Assembly (NCBI GenBank): GCA_019313735.1
Contig: JAFDAR010000036.1
Span: 1 to 8,249 of the forward strand
Direction: 5' to 3'
DNA: 8,249 nucleotides
Origin: Deltaproteobacteria bacterium
GTDB taxonomy: Bacteria; Desulfobacterota; Syntrophia; Syntrophales; UBA2210
How positions within the stretch are numbered: position 1 is the stretch's first letter; every line of letters starts with the position of its first letter. A program made the position numbers and the translations under genes. Below are positions 1 to 7,135 of this stretch, piece after piece. The notes under the pieces are model-generated. The model worked only from the letters and a program-made list of their open reading frames with translations. It did no database searches and was not told where the DNA came from.

Positions 1-1596
1 GCCGTGCTTCCATTTTCGGTTCATAGCTCAGAAGACATAAACTATGTACGGGACGGGATATGGGATATGCTGATTTCCCGTCTCTCGGTGAGCGAGGGCA
101 TACGGGTCAGCGCCAAACAGGAGGTCAAAGATGCGCTGGAAAAATTGGAGAGGAAGGAACCGACGGTTGCTGATGTTTATGGTTTTGGCAAAAAGCTGGA
201 TTTAGATTATGTTGTGTGGGGAAGTATAACAAAAATCGGCAACAGCATAAGCCTTGATGCGAAGCTTCTCGATGTGTCCACCTATAAAACGCCTGTTGGT
301 GTGTTTGAACAGTGTCAGGGGATGGATGATGTCATACCCAGGATAGGTGATTTTGCGAAAAAGATAAACTACTATATCCTGGGGCAGACTCCCCCGGCCC
401 CCGAAATTGCAAGCTTGCCGGCAACCGGAGCGACAGGTTCACCCACCACGCTCTTACAAGGCCCTGATGAGGCCGAGGTCATGAAGGCGAGGCGAGGCAC
501 ATTTACTTCTGTGATTAACCCTGCCTTTATCACAGCGGCCAACCCGCTTGCCAACAAAGGATTCTGGATGAGTCAGAAATACAGAAAGACTTTCAAGGGA
601 ATGGATATAGGAGATGTTAATGGTGACGGGTTGAATGAGGTTGTAGTTATAGATGAGTACTCTGTAATGGTATATCAAAAGGTCGGAAAAGACTTTAAGC
701 TCCTCAACAAGATCCCGGGAAAGGATTACAGCAGCTATATCTCGGTTGACGTAGCTGATGTGAATGGGAACGGCATAGATGAAATCATAGTGACGAACAT
801 GGAAAACCGTAATCTTGCATCCTTCGTACTGGAATTTCAGGATGGAAAATTTGTCAAGACAGCATCCGGTCTAAGATGGTTTTTAAGGGTCGTTGACATG
901 TCAGGTGTGCCGCAGTTATTGGGACAGAAACAAGGAATGGATGAGCCCTTCAGCCTCCCCATATATGAAATAGTTTGCACAGATGGAAAGTATACAGAAG
1001 GTAAAAGGATGTCTATACCGCAGGGACTCTCCGTTTATGGGCTTACCATTGGCAGCTTGGGTGAAAATAAAGTCAATAGAGTTATTGCGCTCGATAACTA
1101 CGGACACATCTGTATTTACAAAAAAACAAAGGAGTCGGCTTATTTCAAGATCCACGTTATGGGGGGAAGCGACAAATTGATATGGAAGGGCGATGAGGTG
1201 TTCGGGGGATCCAACAACTACTTTTATTTTGGGGACGTTCTGGAAACCACAGACAACAAGTCCGGTCCTGAGAAGGTGTTCATCAAGGAAAGGATCCTTA
1301 CCTATGATATCGATGGAAACGGGAAGAAAGAGATCATTGTCGTTAAGAATCTATCACCTATTGGAAGGGTGATGAAAAATGTCCGAACGTTTACGCGCAG
1401 TGAAATATATAATCTGGGGTGGGATGGTCTCGGACTGGCCGAGAACTGGAGGACAAAGAAGATTCAAGGGTATGTGGCCGATTATCAGATCAAAGATATA
1501 GACAATGATGGTAAGGACGAGGTTGTGCTTGCTGTAGGACTCGGAACGACCCTGTCGAGGAGTGTAATAGTGGCTTACGATTTTGATATTCAATAG
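1..1596 (+). CDS. FG-GAP/VCBS repeat protein with TolB/CsgG-like N-terminal domain (5' end outside window)
   Basis: The frame is open from the first base. The first residues (AVLPFSV) read as the opening beta-strand of a TolB-N/CsgG-like domain, so the true start and probably a signal peptide lie upstream; the GTG at 4 is unlikely to be the start. Numbering from that GTG, residues 1-125 form the mixed alpha/beta domain, with VVWGSI at 70-75. A Pro/Thr-rich linker follows (about 128-150). Residues 195-530 look like a beta-propeller with FG-GAP/VCBS calcium-loop motifs: DVNGDG (204), DVNGNG (252), DIDGNG (435) and DIDNDG (498), each followed by a hydrophobic strand such as EVVVID or EIIVTN. Such proteins are usually periplasmic or surface-exposed. 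The domain order suggests an envelope lipoprotein or binding protein, but the specific role is unknown. No terminator is visible between it and the tRNA. Confidence 0.85.
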   Translation, partial: AVLPFSVHSSEDINYVRDGIWDMLISRLSVSEGIRVSAKQEVKDALEKLERKEPTVADVYGFGKKLDLDYVVWGSITKIGNSISLDAKLLDVSTYKTPVGVFEQCQGMDDVIPRIGDFAKKINYYILGQTPPAPEIASLPATGATGSPTTLLQGPDEAEVMKARRGTFTSVINPAFITAANPLANKGFWMSQKYRKTFKGMDIGDVNGDGLNEVVVIDEYSVMVYQKVGKDFKLLNKIPGKDYSSYISVDVADVNGNGIDEIIVTNMENRNLASFVLEFQDGKFVKTASGLRWFLRVVDMSGVPQLLGQKQGMDEPFSLPIYEIVCTDGKYTEGKRMSIPQGLSVYGLTIGSLGENKVNRVIALDNYGHICIYKKTKESAYFKIHVMGGSDKLIWKGDEVFGGSNNYFYFGDVLETTDNKSGPEKVFIKERILTYDIDGNGKKEIIVVKNLSPIGRVMKNVRTFTRSEIYNLGWDGLGLAENWRTKKIQGYVADYQIKDIDNDGKDEVVLAVGLGTTLSRSVIVAYDFDIQ

Positions 1597-1609
1597 ATTC
1601 AGTGGGATC

Positions 1610-1631
1610 TTGACACGTAAGCAAATATAAT
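1610..1631 (+). promoter_or_regulatory. Candidate sigma70-type promoter for the tRNA
   Basis: A perfect TATAAT lies at 1626-1631, which would place the transcription start near 1638, about 20 bases before the mature tRNA. A perfect TTGACA sits at 1610-1615, but only 10 bases separate the two boxes instead of the usual 16-18, so they cannot work as an ordinary pair. The hexamer at normal distance from TATAAT is TGGGAT (1603-1608), which is poor. The -10 box is the more likely functional part. Confidence 0.35.
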
Positions 1632-1657
1632 GTAGGAGTACGTCGCAATTTGAGTGA

Positions 1658-1734
1658 GGCGGTGTAGCTCAGATGGTTAGAGCATACGGCTCATATCCGT
1701 AGTGTCCGGGGTTCAATTCCCTGCACCGCCACCA
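1658..1734 (+). tRNA. tRNA-Met (anticodon CAT), elongator type
   Basis: A full 77-base cloverleaf with encoded CCA. Acceptor stem GGCGGTG (1658-1664) pairs with CACCGCC (1724-1730). D stem is GCTC/GAGC. Anticodon stem TACGG/CCGTA closes the loop CTCATAT, with CAT at 1692-1694. T stem CGGGG/CCCTG has one G-T pair, and the T loop is TTCAATT. Discriminator A1731 is followed by CCA (1732-1734). The paired first base and the lack of three G-C pairs in the anticodon stem argue against initiator tRNA. A CAT anticodon can also belong to tRNA-Ile2, where the C is modified to lysidine; overall resemblance favours elongator Met. Confidence 0.95.
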
Positions 1735-1744
1735 TATTAAAACA

Positions 1745-1777
1745 AAAAAGCCCGGGGAGATTTTTCCCGGGCTTTTT
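1745..1777. terminator. Bidirectional rho-independent terminator
   Basis: A 12-bp stem, AAAAAGCCCGGG (1745-1756) with CCCGGGCTTTTT (1766-1777), closes a 9-base loop. The + strand copy ends in a T run and lies 11 bases after the tRNA. On the - strand the A run becomes a T run, 19 bases past the stop of the MrpD-like gene. It therefore serves both convergent units. Confidence 0.92.
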
Positions 1778-1795
1778 ACGTCTCATTTATGGGCG

Positions 1796-3547
1796 TTATT
1801 TGAACAACATTGTGAATACAAATGCGAGAATGAACAGGAAACCTATGACAAGAACCACGGAAACCCCCACGGGGGTAATGGTGACAAGCTCCGGTTCTGC
1901 ATTAGAAACACTGCCTTTTTTTCCTTCGATCTTCCTGTAAGCTTCCACGAATAGGGTTATCGGCCTTTTACAGAAAGCGGCCAGGTTTTTGGGAAGACGT
2001 TTTATGAATATATATTCACATAACCCGGCTATCCCGGAGGCTATTCCCGTAACGACAGAGACCACGAGCCGCGAGCCCTTGCGGTATATCCAGTCCGTAT
2101 CGAGTGTGATCGTTTCCGTCCGTTTCAGCAGTTTCAGGAGGACGAAAAACGCCAGCCCTGAGAAAAAGAGAAGCTGCAGCATACGCACCACATGAAGACC
2201 AGTGTAAGCATGGTAGTCTACGGGATAGGGGAGTATGTTGTAGAGAGGTTGCGGGTAGACGCCTATCGCGATGCATAGAAAGGCGAAGAAGACCATTGCC
2301 CACTGCATGTTCGGTTTTGGGTCAGATACACGCAGGCCCTTGTCCTTGGCAAAGAAGACAAAATATGGGAACTTGATCCCCGCGTGCAGAAAGACGCCGG
2401 CGGAGGCCGCTTCGAGTATGAAGTAGATGATAGTAAGGTGCTGGTTTGTGGCTGCCTGGAGGATCATCGTCTTCGTCGTGAATCCGCTTGTCAGCGGGAA
2501 GGCGGAGATTGACGCCGCCGCTATACAGCAACAGATGAGCGTCAGGGGCATCGTTTTGTAGAGCCCCCCCAGATCGGTACACTTCGTCTTCCCGGTCATG
2601 TAGAGGACCGATCCGGCGGCCATCCAGAGAAGGCCCTTATAGATGATATGGGCGAAGGCATGCGCCGCGGCGCCGTTTATCGCCATGGCCGTTCCGATGC
2701 CGATCCCGCAGACCATGAAGCCCACCTGATTGATGATGCTGTAGGCGAGGATCTTCCGGCTGTCGTTCTCCATGATCGCGTATATGATCCCGTAGAGCGT
2801 CATGAAGGCGCCCAGCCATATCAGTATCTCCCATCCGGGGAAGACGCGGATCATGGTGTAGACGGCGGTCTTGGTGGTAAATGCGCTCAGAAATACGCTC
2901 CCTGTTGCCGTTCCTTCCGGGTAGGCATCGGAAAGCCACGCGGACAGAGGGGGAACCGCGGCGTTTAGCATGAACCCTATCAGGATAAGCCAGGAGGCAA
3001 TATCGTGCGACTGTATGCGTCCGACGGCCAGAGAACCGGTGTTGTGTACATGCAGCAGTATACCTGCCAGGAGGACCAGTCCTCCCACGATGTGGACAAG
3101 GATGTACCGATAGCCGGCGTCCAGGGCCTTTTTTGTCTTGCGTGACCAGATCAGCATCACGGATGCGACGGCCATAAATTCCCAGAAGATATATAGAGAG
3201 AAGAAATCTCCCGCGAAGACCACACCCAGGGCGCTTCCGACATACACAAGGGCCGAGAGGTGTTCCAGCTTCCCCTTGATATGGAGGGCGAAGAGGAAGC
3301 TCCCGAATGCCGCTATACAGAAGATGTATCCGAATACCTTGGCCAGTTTGTCGACGTGAAGAGGATTCAAATCGTACTGCAGGAAAGGGATGGTCAATGT
3401 CGCGTCGGGGCTGAGCCTGGCGATGTAGAAAAAGGCTATCACGGGCACGGCAAGTATGAGGATCTGTTTTGCCTTCCCACTGACGGCGAGCAGGAGCAGT
3501 GCACCGATGAAGAATATGAACGCGGGGATGAGAAGGCTACTTGTCAT
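1796..3547 (-). CDS. MrpD/NuoL-like proton-translocating antiporter subunit (proton_antipo_M family)
   Basis: A 583-residue, very hydrophobic inner-membrane protein with roughly 14-16 predicted helices. It belongs to the family shared by Mrp/Mnh antiporter subunit D and complex I subunits NuoL/M/N. Family hallmarks are visible: a helix with the conserved Glu (FWEFMAVAS, E123), a helix with the charge-relay Lys (SAFTTKTAVY, K226), the segment NDSRKILAYSIINQVGF (261-277), a second buried Lys after paired His residues (HAFAHIIYKGLL, K304), and TSGFTTKT (353-360). The C-terminal extension has the LDTDWIYRK segment (482-490) often seen in antiporter-type members, and one last helix (560-580). The ATG at 3547 has GAGG six bases upstream and overlaps the preceding gene by 11 bases. 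No MrpA, B, C, E, F or G gene is in the window, so it is a stand-alone member. Ion specificity cannot be read from the sequence. Confidence 0.88.
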   Translation of the reverse strand: MTSSLLIPAFIFFIGALLLLAVSGKAKQILILAVPVIAFFYIARLSPDATLTIPFLQYDLNPLHVDKLAKVFGYIFCIAAFGSFLFALHIKGKLEHLSALVYVGSALGVVFAGDFFSLYIFWEFMAVASVMLIWSRKTKKALDAGYRYILVHIVGGLVLLAGILLHVHNTGSLAVGRIQSHDIASWLILIGFMLNAAVPPLSAWLSDAYPEGTATGSVFLSAFTTKTAVYTMIRVFPGWEILIWLGAFMTLYGIIYAIMENDSRKILAYSIINQVGFMVCGIGIGTAMAINGAAAHAFAHIIYKGLLWMAAGSVLYMTGKTKCTDLGGLYKTMPLTLICCCIAAASISAFPLTSGFTTKTMILQAATNQHLTIIYFILEAASAGVFLHAGIKFPYFVFFAKDKGLRVSDPKPNMQWAMVFFAFLCIAIGVYPQPLYNILPYPVDYHAYTGLHVVRMLQLLFFSGLAFFVLLKLLKRTETITLDTDWIYRKGSRLVVSVVTGIASGIAGLCEYIFIKRLPKNLAAFCKRPITLFVEAYRKIEGKKGSVSNAEPELVTITPVGVSVVLVIGFLFILAFVFTMLFK

Positions 3548-3788
3548 AATAATCCTCGTTCTTCTTTAACCAGTACTGCCCAAGTACCTTGGAGACGATA
3601 ATCATTACCATGCAGGTGACGAACCCAAACAACGCGTAGAAACCCGGTATCTTGTCCCAGGGGTGCTGGGCGCCATGCGCGGGGACGAAAAATTCCGCCA
3701 GGACGCTTAAGGCAAGGATAACATAACTGAAGATTCTCAACTTTTTGATATTGTCGGGCTTGTCGAACCAGTCAAATTCTTTTTTCAT
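3537..3788 (-). CDS. Small two-helix membrane protein paired with the MrpD-like subunit
   Basis: An 83-residue protein, counted from the ATG at 3788. That start has AGGAG six bases upstream; the in-frame GTG directly before it would leave only three bases. The N-terminus is charged and cytoplasm-like (KKEFDWFDKPDNIKKL). Two membrane helices follow, at about 18-36 and 49-69, with a short loop containing HPWDKIPGFYALFGF between them. The tail is charged (YWLKKNEDYYDK). The gene ends inside the start of the MrpD-like gene, which suggests translational coupling and a shared complex. I recognise the KIPGFYALFGF and EDYYD segments as typical of uncharacterised small proteins next to antiporter subunits in Desulfobacterota, but know of no assigned function. 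An accessory role, as with the small Mrp subunits, is an inference. Confidence 0.8.
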   Translation of the reverse strand: MKKEFDWFDKPDNIKKLRIFSYVILALSVLAEFFVPAHGAQHPWDKIPGFYALFGFVTCMVMIIVSKVLGQYWLKKNEDYYDK

Positions 3789-3812
3789 CACACACTCCTG
3801 AATACGGCATTG

Positions 3813-3862
3813 AAAAACCGTGGTTTAAAATAATTTGTTGACTGAACAATACCTCGGTTTTT
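3813..3862. repeat. Long imperfect inverted repeat in the leader of the small-protein/mrpD-like unit
   Basis: AAAAACCG (3813-3820) pairs with CGGTTTTT (3855-3862). After a T-T mismatch, GGT (3822-3824) pairs with ACC (3851-3853). Inside the loop a second hairpin, TTGTT/AACAA (3835-3839, 3845-3849), can form. In the - strand transcript this would lie about 25 bases before the start codon of the small membrane protein, with its 3' arm ending in five T. On the + strand it is followed by seven T, but no gene precedes it there. It could be an attenuator, a fold near the ribosome site, or the trace of an inserted palindrome. Confidence 0.5.
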
Positions 3863-3952
3863 TTGGATTCTTTTGCTTGGACAAAAGCGGTAATATTTTT
3901 GATGAAACTCAATTTCCCAAAGCAACCAACTTGAAAAGGCAAAAGCACACTC

Positions 3953-3981
3953 CCAATAATCCAAGACCTGTCTGATGTCAA
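3953..3981 (-). promoter_or_regulatory. Weak promoter candidate for the small-protein/mrpD-like unit
   Basis: On the - strand a perfect TTGACA (3976-3981) is followed 17 bases later by TATTGG (3953-3958), which matches the -10 consensus at only three positions. It lies just after the probable hemW terminator, where a promoter for the next unit is expected, and would give a leader of roughly 155 bases. The position supports it; the -10 box does not. Confidence 0.25.
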
Positions 3982-3984
3982 AGG

Positions 3985-4007
3985 AAAAAACAGACAAGGC
4001 CTGTTTT
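3985..4007 (-). terminator. Probable rho-independent terminator after hemW
   Basis: On the - strand AAAACAG (4001-4007) pairs with CTGTTTT (3987-3993) around a 7-base loop, and the T run extends to six (3985-3990). The stem starts 16 bases past the hemW stop. It is A/T-rich with only two G-C pairs, so it is likely a weak terminator. Confidence 0.5.
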
Positions 4008-4022
4008 GACAGTCCCATCAGG

Positions 4023-5141
4023 CTATATCAATGACAGGCTGTCGGACATGGCAAGGCCTCTGCGCGTGGGATAGATGTGATTATCCTTGATGGTTATGAG
4101 GCCTTCTTCCTGAATGTTGTTCAGCAGTTCATACTTTTCCTGCAGCAGATCGCATCGATATCTCTTCGAGAAACCATCAAGATTAATCCCTACCTTTGTG
4201 CGAAAGCCCAGATAGAGCGCTTCCAGCCGGAGTTGTTCCAGTGTCAGTATTTCTGATTTTTCGATTGGGGGCATTTTCTTGCTGACATCTTCGATATATC
4301 TGTCGACACAGCGATGATTCCACCATCGCCTGTTGCCGGAGAACGAGTGTGCCGCAGGGCCGAGACCGAGATAGGGTGTATGATCCCAGTACTTCCGGTT
4401 GTGCCTCGACATGAATTCAGGGCCCCTCGCGAAATTTGAAACCTCATAGTGTGTATATCCGGAGGCTTCGAGCAGTTCGGATGTTTTCATGAAAAACTCG
4501 TAGAGGAGATTGTCGTTCGGAGTATCAATCTTTCCAGCCCTGTATTTTATCCCCAGTGGTGTTGAAGGTTCCAGGGTCAACTGGTAGCAGGAAAGATGCT
4601 CAGGCCTGAATAACAGGGCCCTGCGCAGTGTGTTTATCCACGATTCCATGTTCTGCCCGGGGACTCCATAGATGAGGTCAAGACCCATATTGTCGAACCC
4701 CGCGTTTCGAATGTGTTCTATCGCGGATATCGCGTCAATAGAGGAATGCCTGCGTCCGAGAAATGAGAGGATATGTTCGTCAAAGGACTGTACGCCGATA
4801 CTGATCCTGTTAATGCCTGTCTTAAAAAGTAGTTCAGCCGTCTCCCGACTGAGATCCCCGGGATTTACCTCAATAGTAATCTCCGCATCGGCAGACAAGG
4901 GAAAATATTTGCGTATACCGTCAATAATTTTCGCTAACTGCGCTGAGTCAAGCAGGGAAGGGGTGCCGCCTCCCAGGTAGAGGGTATCGAACCGGTCGAA
5001 ACAGCCACGATACAGCTCCATCTCTTTCAGGATGGAATCGATGAAACGGGAGATTTTTTCAGTTGATGTGACCGAATAAAAATCGCAGTAGCCACATTTG
5101 GACAGGCAGAATGGTATATGTATGTAAATTCCGGGTATCAT
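4023..5141 (-). CDS. hemW: HemW-type radical SAM heme chaperone
   Basis: A 372-residue protein, the usual HemW length. The radical SAM cluster motif CxxxCxxC is at C12, C16 and C19 (IPFCLSKCGYCDF). It is followed by GGGTP (57-61), EVNPGD (91-96), RISIGVQSF (112-120) and GLDLIYGVPGQ (153-163). HNRKYW (247-252) is the HemW signature associated with heme binding, and LGLGPAAHS (258-266) also fits. These features and the N-terminal start at IYIHIPFC point to HemW, which delivers heme to respiratory enzymes, not to the coproporphyrinogen III dehydrogenase HemN with which it is often confused. The gene lies 168 bases after lepA in the same direction, a common bacterial pairing. The ATG at 5141 has no clear Shine-Dalgarno sequence; the upstream bases are A/T-rich, and no better start is seen because residues 5-12 are already conserved. 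Confidence 0.95.
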   Translation of the reverse strand: MIPGIYIHIPFCLSKCGYCDFYSVTSTEKISRFIDSILKEMELYRGCFDRFDTLYLGGGTPSLLDSAQLAKIIDGIRKYFPLSADAEITIEVNPGDLSRETAELLFKTGINRISIGVQSFDEHILSFLGRRHSSIDAISAIEHIRNAGFDNMGLDLIYGVPGQNMESWINTLRRALLFRPEHLSCYQLTLEPSTPLGIKYRAGKIDTPNDNLLYEFFMKTSELLEASGYTHYEVSNFARGPEFMSRHNRKYWDHTPYLGLGPAAHSFSGNRRWWNHRCVDRYIEDVSKKMPPIEKSEILTLEQLRLEALYLGFRTKVGINLDGFSKRYRCDLLQEKYELLNNIQEEGLITIKDNHIYPTRRGLAMSDSLSLI

Positions 5142-5211
5142 AAATACAATTTGAATTTTTACTTAAACTCCGAGTAAGAATAAGCTCCTAACCAGGACAA
5201 GCCGGAAAATC

Positions 5212-5225
5212 TGATAGCTGGTAGC
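5212..5225. repeat. Two tandem 7-base units (TGRTAGC)
   Basis: TGATAGC (5212-5218) is directly followed by TGGTAGC (5219-5225), one base different. It is short, but it has the same 7-base period as the triple repeat 63 bases further on in the same spacer. Confidence 0.45.
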
Positions 5226-5235
5226 TCAAAACCTT

Positions 5236-5266
5236 TTGTTGGGTTTCGTATTTCAACCCAGCCTAC
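5236..5266 (-). repeat. REP-like palindrome with GTAG head (lepA-hemW spacer)
   Basis: On the - strand GTAG (5263-5266) leads into GCTGGGTT, then a loop, then AACCCAACA; the stem is TGGGTT (5255-5260) with AACCCA (5240-5245). A GTAG tetranucleotide followed by a hairpin is the layout of REP elements moved by RAYT (REP-associated tyrosine) transposases. The TTGGGTTTCG...CAACCCA core resembles a palindrome seen scattered in many bacterial genomes. No T run follows, so it is not a typical terminator for lepA. Confidence 0.6.
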
Positions 5267-5287
5267 TACTGAGAACCTTCTTTAACC

Positions 5288-5308
5288 GTGAACTGTGAAC
5301 TGTGAACC
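5288..5308. repeat. Three tandem 7-base units (GTGAACT)
   Basis: GTGAACT at 5288-5294 and 5295-5301, then GTGAACC at 5302-5308. The array ends one base before the lepA stop codon (TAG, complement of 5310-5312). Heptamer repeats of this sort can vary in copy number by slippage. Confidence 0.8.
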
Positions 5309-5309
5309 G

Positions 5310-7106
5310 CTATGTATTGTCGGATTTCAGTATCGCGATAAACGCGCTCTGGGGGATTGCCACAGACCCGACCATCTTCATCCGCTTTTTGCCCTTTTTC
5401 TGTTTCTCCAGCAGTTTTCTCTTGCGTGTTATGTCGCCGCCGTAGCACTTCGCGGTAACGTCTTTTCGGTACGCGGATATGGTTGTGCGCGAAATTATCT
5501 CGCCTCCGACAGCTCCCTGAATAGCTATCTTGAACATCTGCCGCGGGATCTCCTCTTTCAGCCTTTCACACGCGCGCAGGCCTCGCTCACGGGCTGAACC
5601 GCGATGCACAATCTGGGACAGCGCGTCCACCCTCTCCCCATTGACCAGTATGTCAAGGAGGGCAAGATTGCTCTGCCTGTAGTCTATTATGTCATAATCG
5701 AAGGAGCCATACCCCTGTGTAACGGATTTCAGGCGGTCGTAAAAATCGTATATGACATCGGCAAGAGGCATCTCTATAACCAGTTCGATGCGCTCCGGGC
5801 TGGGATAACTGAGGGTTGAATTTTCACCCCGTTTCTCCTTGCACAGCTTCATTACGGCCCCCATGTGGCGTTCCGGGAACATCATGGCAGCGCGTATATA
5901 GGGCTCTTCACTTTTGGCTATGGACAGGGGGTCAGGATAATAAGCCGGATTGTCTATATAGACTACTTCACCATCGTTCAACGTAAAGCGGTATCTGACG
6001 CTGGGGACGGACAGGATTATGGACAGGTCATATTCTCTTTCCAGCCTTTCCTGAACTATTTCAAGGTGGAGCAAGCCCAGAAAACCGCAACGGAAACCCT
6101 GCCCGAGGGCGATGGATGAATCCTTCTGATAAACAAAAGACGCGTCATTCAATTTATATTTCTCAAGGCTCACCGCCAGCTCTTCGTAGTCATCCGATGC
6201 AATGGGATAGATCGACGCGAAGACAACGGGTTTTGATTCCCTGAACCCGGGGAGAGGCTCCTTGCGGGGGCGTTTATCTAAAGTGATCGTGTCACCGATC
6301 TGGACATCCGAGACGGTCTTTATCCCGGCAATGATATATCCCACGTCGCCTGCCGATAGGCTGTCCTTCTTCTGGCGCGGGAGCAGAAATGCACCCACTT
6401 CCTCGACCTTGTGAACAGTCTCGTCGTGCATGAGGCGTACTATATCGCCGCCTCGTATGGTCCCCTCAAAGACGCGGCAGTGTATGATGGTCCCCCGGAA
6501 GGGGTCGTACTGTGCATCAAAAATGGTGGCGGCCAGTTCGGCCTCCGGATCTCCTTTGGGTGGAGGTATCCTGTGTACGATTGCCTCCATGATCTCTTCA
6601 ACCCCTGTTCCTTCTTTTGCCGAGCAGGGAAGGCTCGCGTAGGGATCAAGCCCGAGTTCCGAATCTATCTGTTCCATTACCTTGTCCACGTCAGCCGAAG
6701 GAAGGTCGATCTTGTTGATCACAGGGATAATTTCCAGATCGTGCTCCATGGCCATGTAAAGATTTGCGACAGTCTGTGCCTGAACCCCCTGCGCGGCGTC
6801 AATGAGCAGAAGGACCCCTTCGCAGGACGCGAGAGATCTTGAAACCTCGTAGGAAAAATCCACGTGCCCGGGGGTGTCTATAAGGTTGAGTATATAGTCC
6901 TTACCATCCCTGCTCCGGTAGGGCAGGGTGATGGCCTGGCTCTTTATGGTGATTCCGCGTTCACGCTCGATGTCCATGTTGTCAAGGATCTGGTCCTTGA
7001 AATTGCGGTCATCAACCACACCGCTGTATTGAATCATCCTGTCAGCCAGGGTGGACTTGCCGTGATCTATATGTGCTATTATGCTGAAATTGCGTATATT
7101 CTTCAT
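5310..7106 (-). CDS. lepA: Translation elongation factor 4 (LepA/EF4) GTPase
   Basis: A 598-residue protein, almost exactly the length of E. coli LepA. The start is set at the ATG at 7106 because the family begins MKNIRNFSIIAHIDHGKST; the frame stays open for 22 more codons upstream, but those residues are not LepA-like and run through a palindrome. GTPase motifs: G1 AHIDHGKST (11-19), ERGITIKSQ (47-55), G3 DTPGH (77-81, with the catalytic His), G4 NKID (131-134), G5 SAK (162-164). The LepA-specific C-terminal domain is intact, with GGDITRKRKLLEKQKKGKKR near 556-575 and MVGSVAIPQSAF after it. LepA acts on the ribosome and affects initiation and stalled elongation; it is usually dispensable in rich medium. 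No good Shine-Dalgarno precedes the ATG. The leader is odd: see the inverted palindrome pair and the duplicated start region just upstream. Confidence 0.97.
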   Translation of the reverse strand: MKNIRNFSIIAHIDHGKSTLADRMIQYSGVVDDRNFKDQILDNMDIERERGITIKSQAITLPYRSRDGKDYILNLIDTPGHVDFSYEVSRSLASCEGVLLLIDAAQGVQAQTVANLYMAMEHDLEIIPVINKIDLPSADVDKVMEQIDSELGLDPYASLPCSAKEGTGVEEIMEAIVHRIPPPKGDPEAELAATIFDAQYDPFRGTIIHCRVFEGTIRGGDIVRLMHDETVHKVEEVGAFLLPRQKKDSLSAGDVGYIIAGIKTVSDVQIGDTITLDKRPRKEPLPGFRESKPVVFASIYPIASDDYEELAVSLEKYKLNDASFVYQKDSSIALGQGFRCGFLGLLHLEIVQERLEREYDLSIILSVPSVRYRFTLNDGEVVYIDNPAYYPDPLSIAKSEEPYIRAAMMFPERHMGAVMKLCKEKRGENSTLSYPSPERIELVIEMPLADVIYDFYDRLKSVTQGYGSFDYDIIDYRQSNLALLDILVNGERVDALSQIVHRGSARERGLRACERLKEEIPRQMFKIAIQGAVGGEIISRTTISAYRKDVTAKCYGGDITRKRKLLEKQKKGKKRMKMVGSVAIPQSAFIAILKSDNT

Positions 7107-7135
7107 AACAAAACAGGGAATTTCCCACATATATA

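Noticed and set aside
2637..2968. Long open frames on both strands inside the MrpD-like gene
   Set aside because: They are shadows of a G/C-rich coding stretch; their translations are rich in Arg, His, Gly and Asp without domain features.
3788..4018. A 76-codon open frame on the - strand between hemW and the small membrane protein
   Set aside because: It has no Shine-Dalgarno, runs through the probable hemW terminator and the leader hairpin, and encodes nothing recognisable.
4023..5141. Naming the radical SAM gene as hemN (oxygen-independent coproporphyrinogen dehydrogenase)
   Set aside because: The length of 372 residues, the N-terminus close to the cysteine motif and HNRKYW all fit HemW, not the longer HemN.
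5236..5266. Palindrome in the lepA-hemW spacer as a terminator of lepA
   Set aside because: The stem has only six pairs and no T run follows; lepA and hemW may be co-transcribed.
6411..6842. A 143-codon + strand open frame inside lepA
   Set aside because: It lies opposite highly conserved LepA GTPase sequence and has no ribosome site or known motif.
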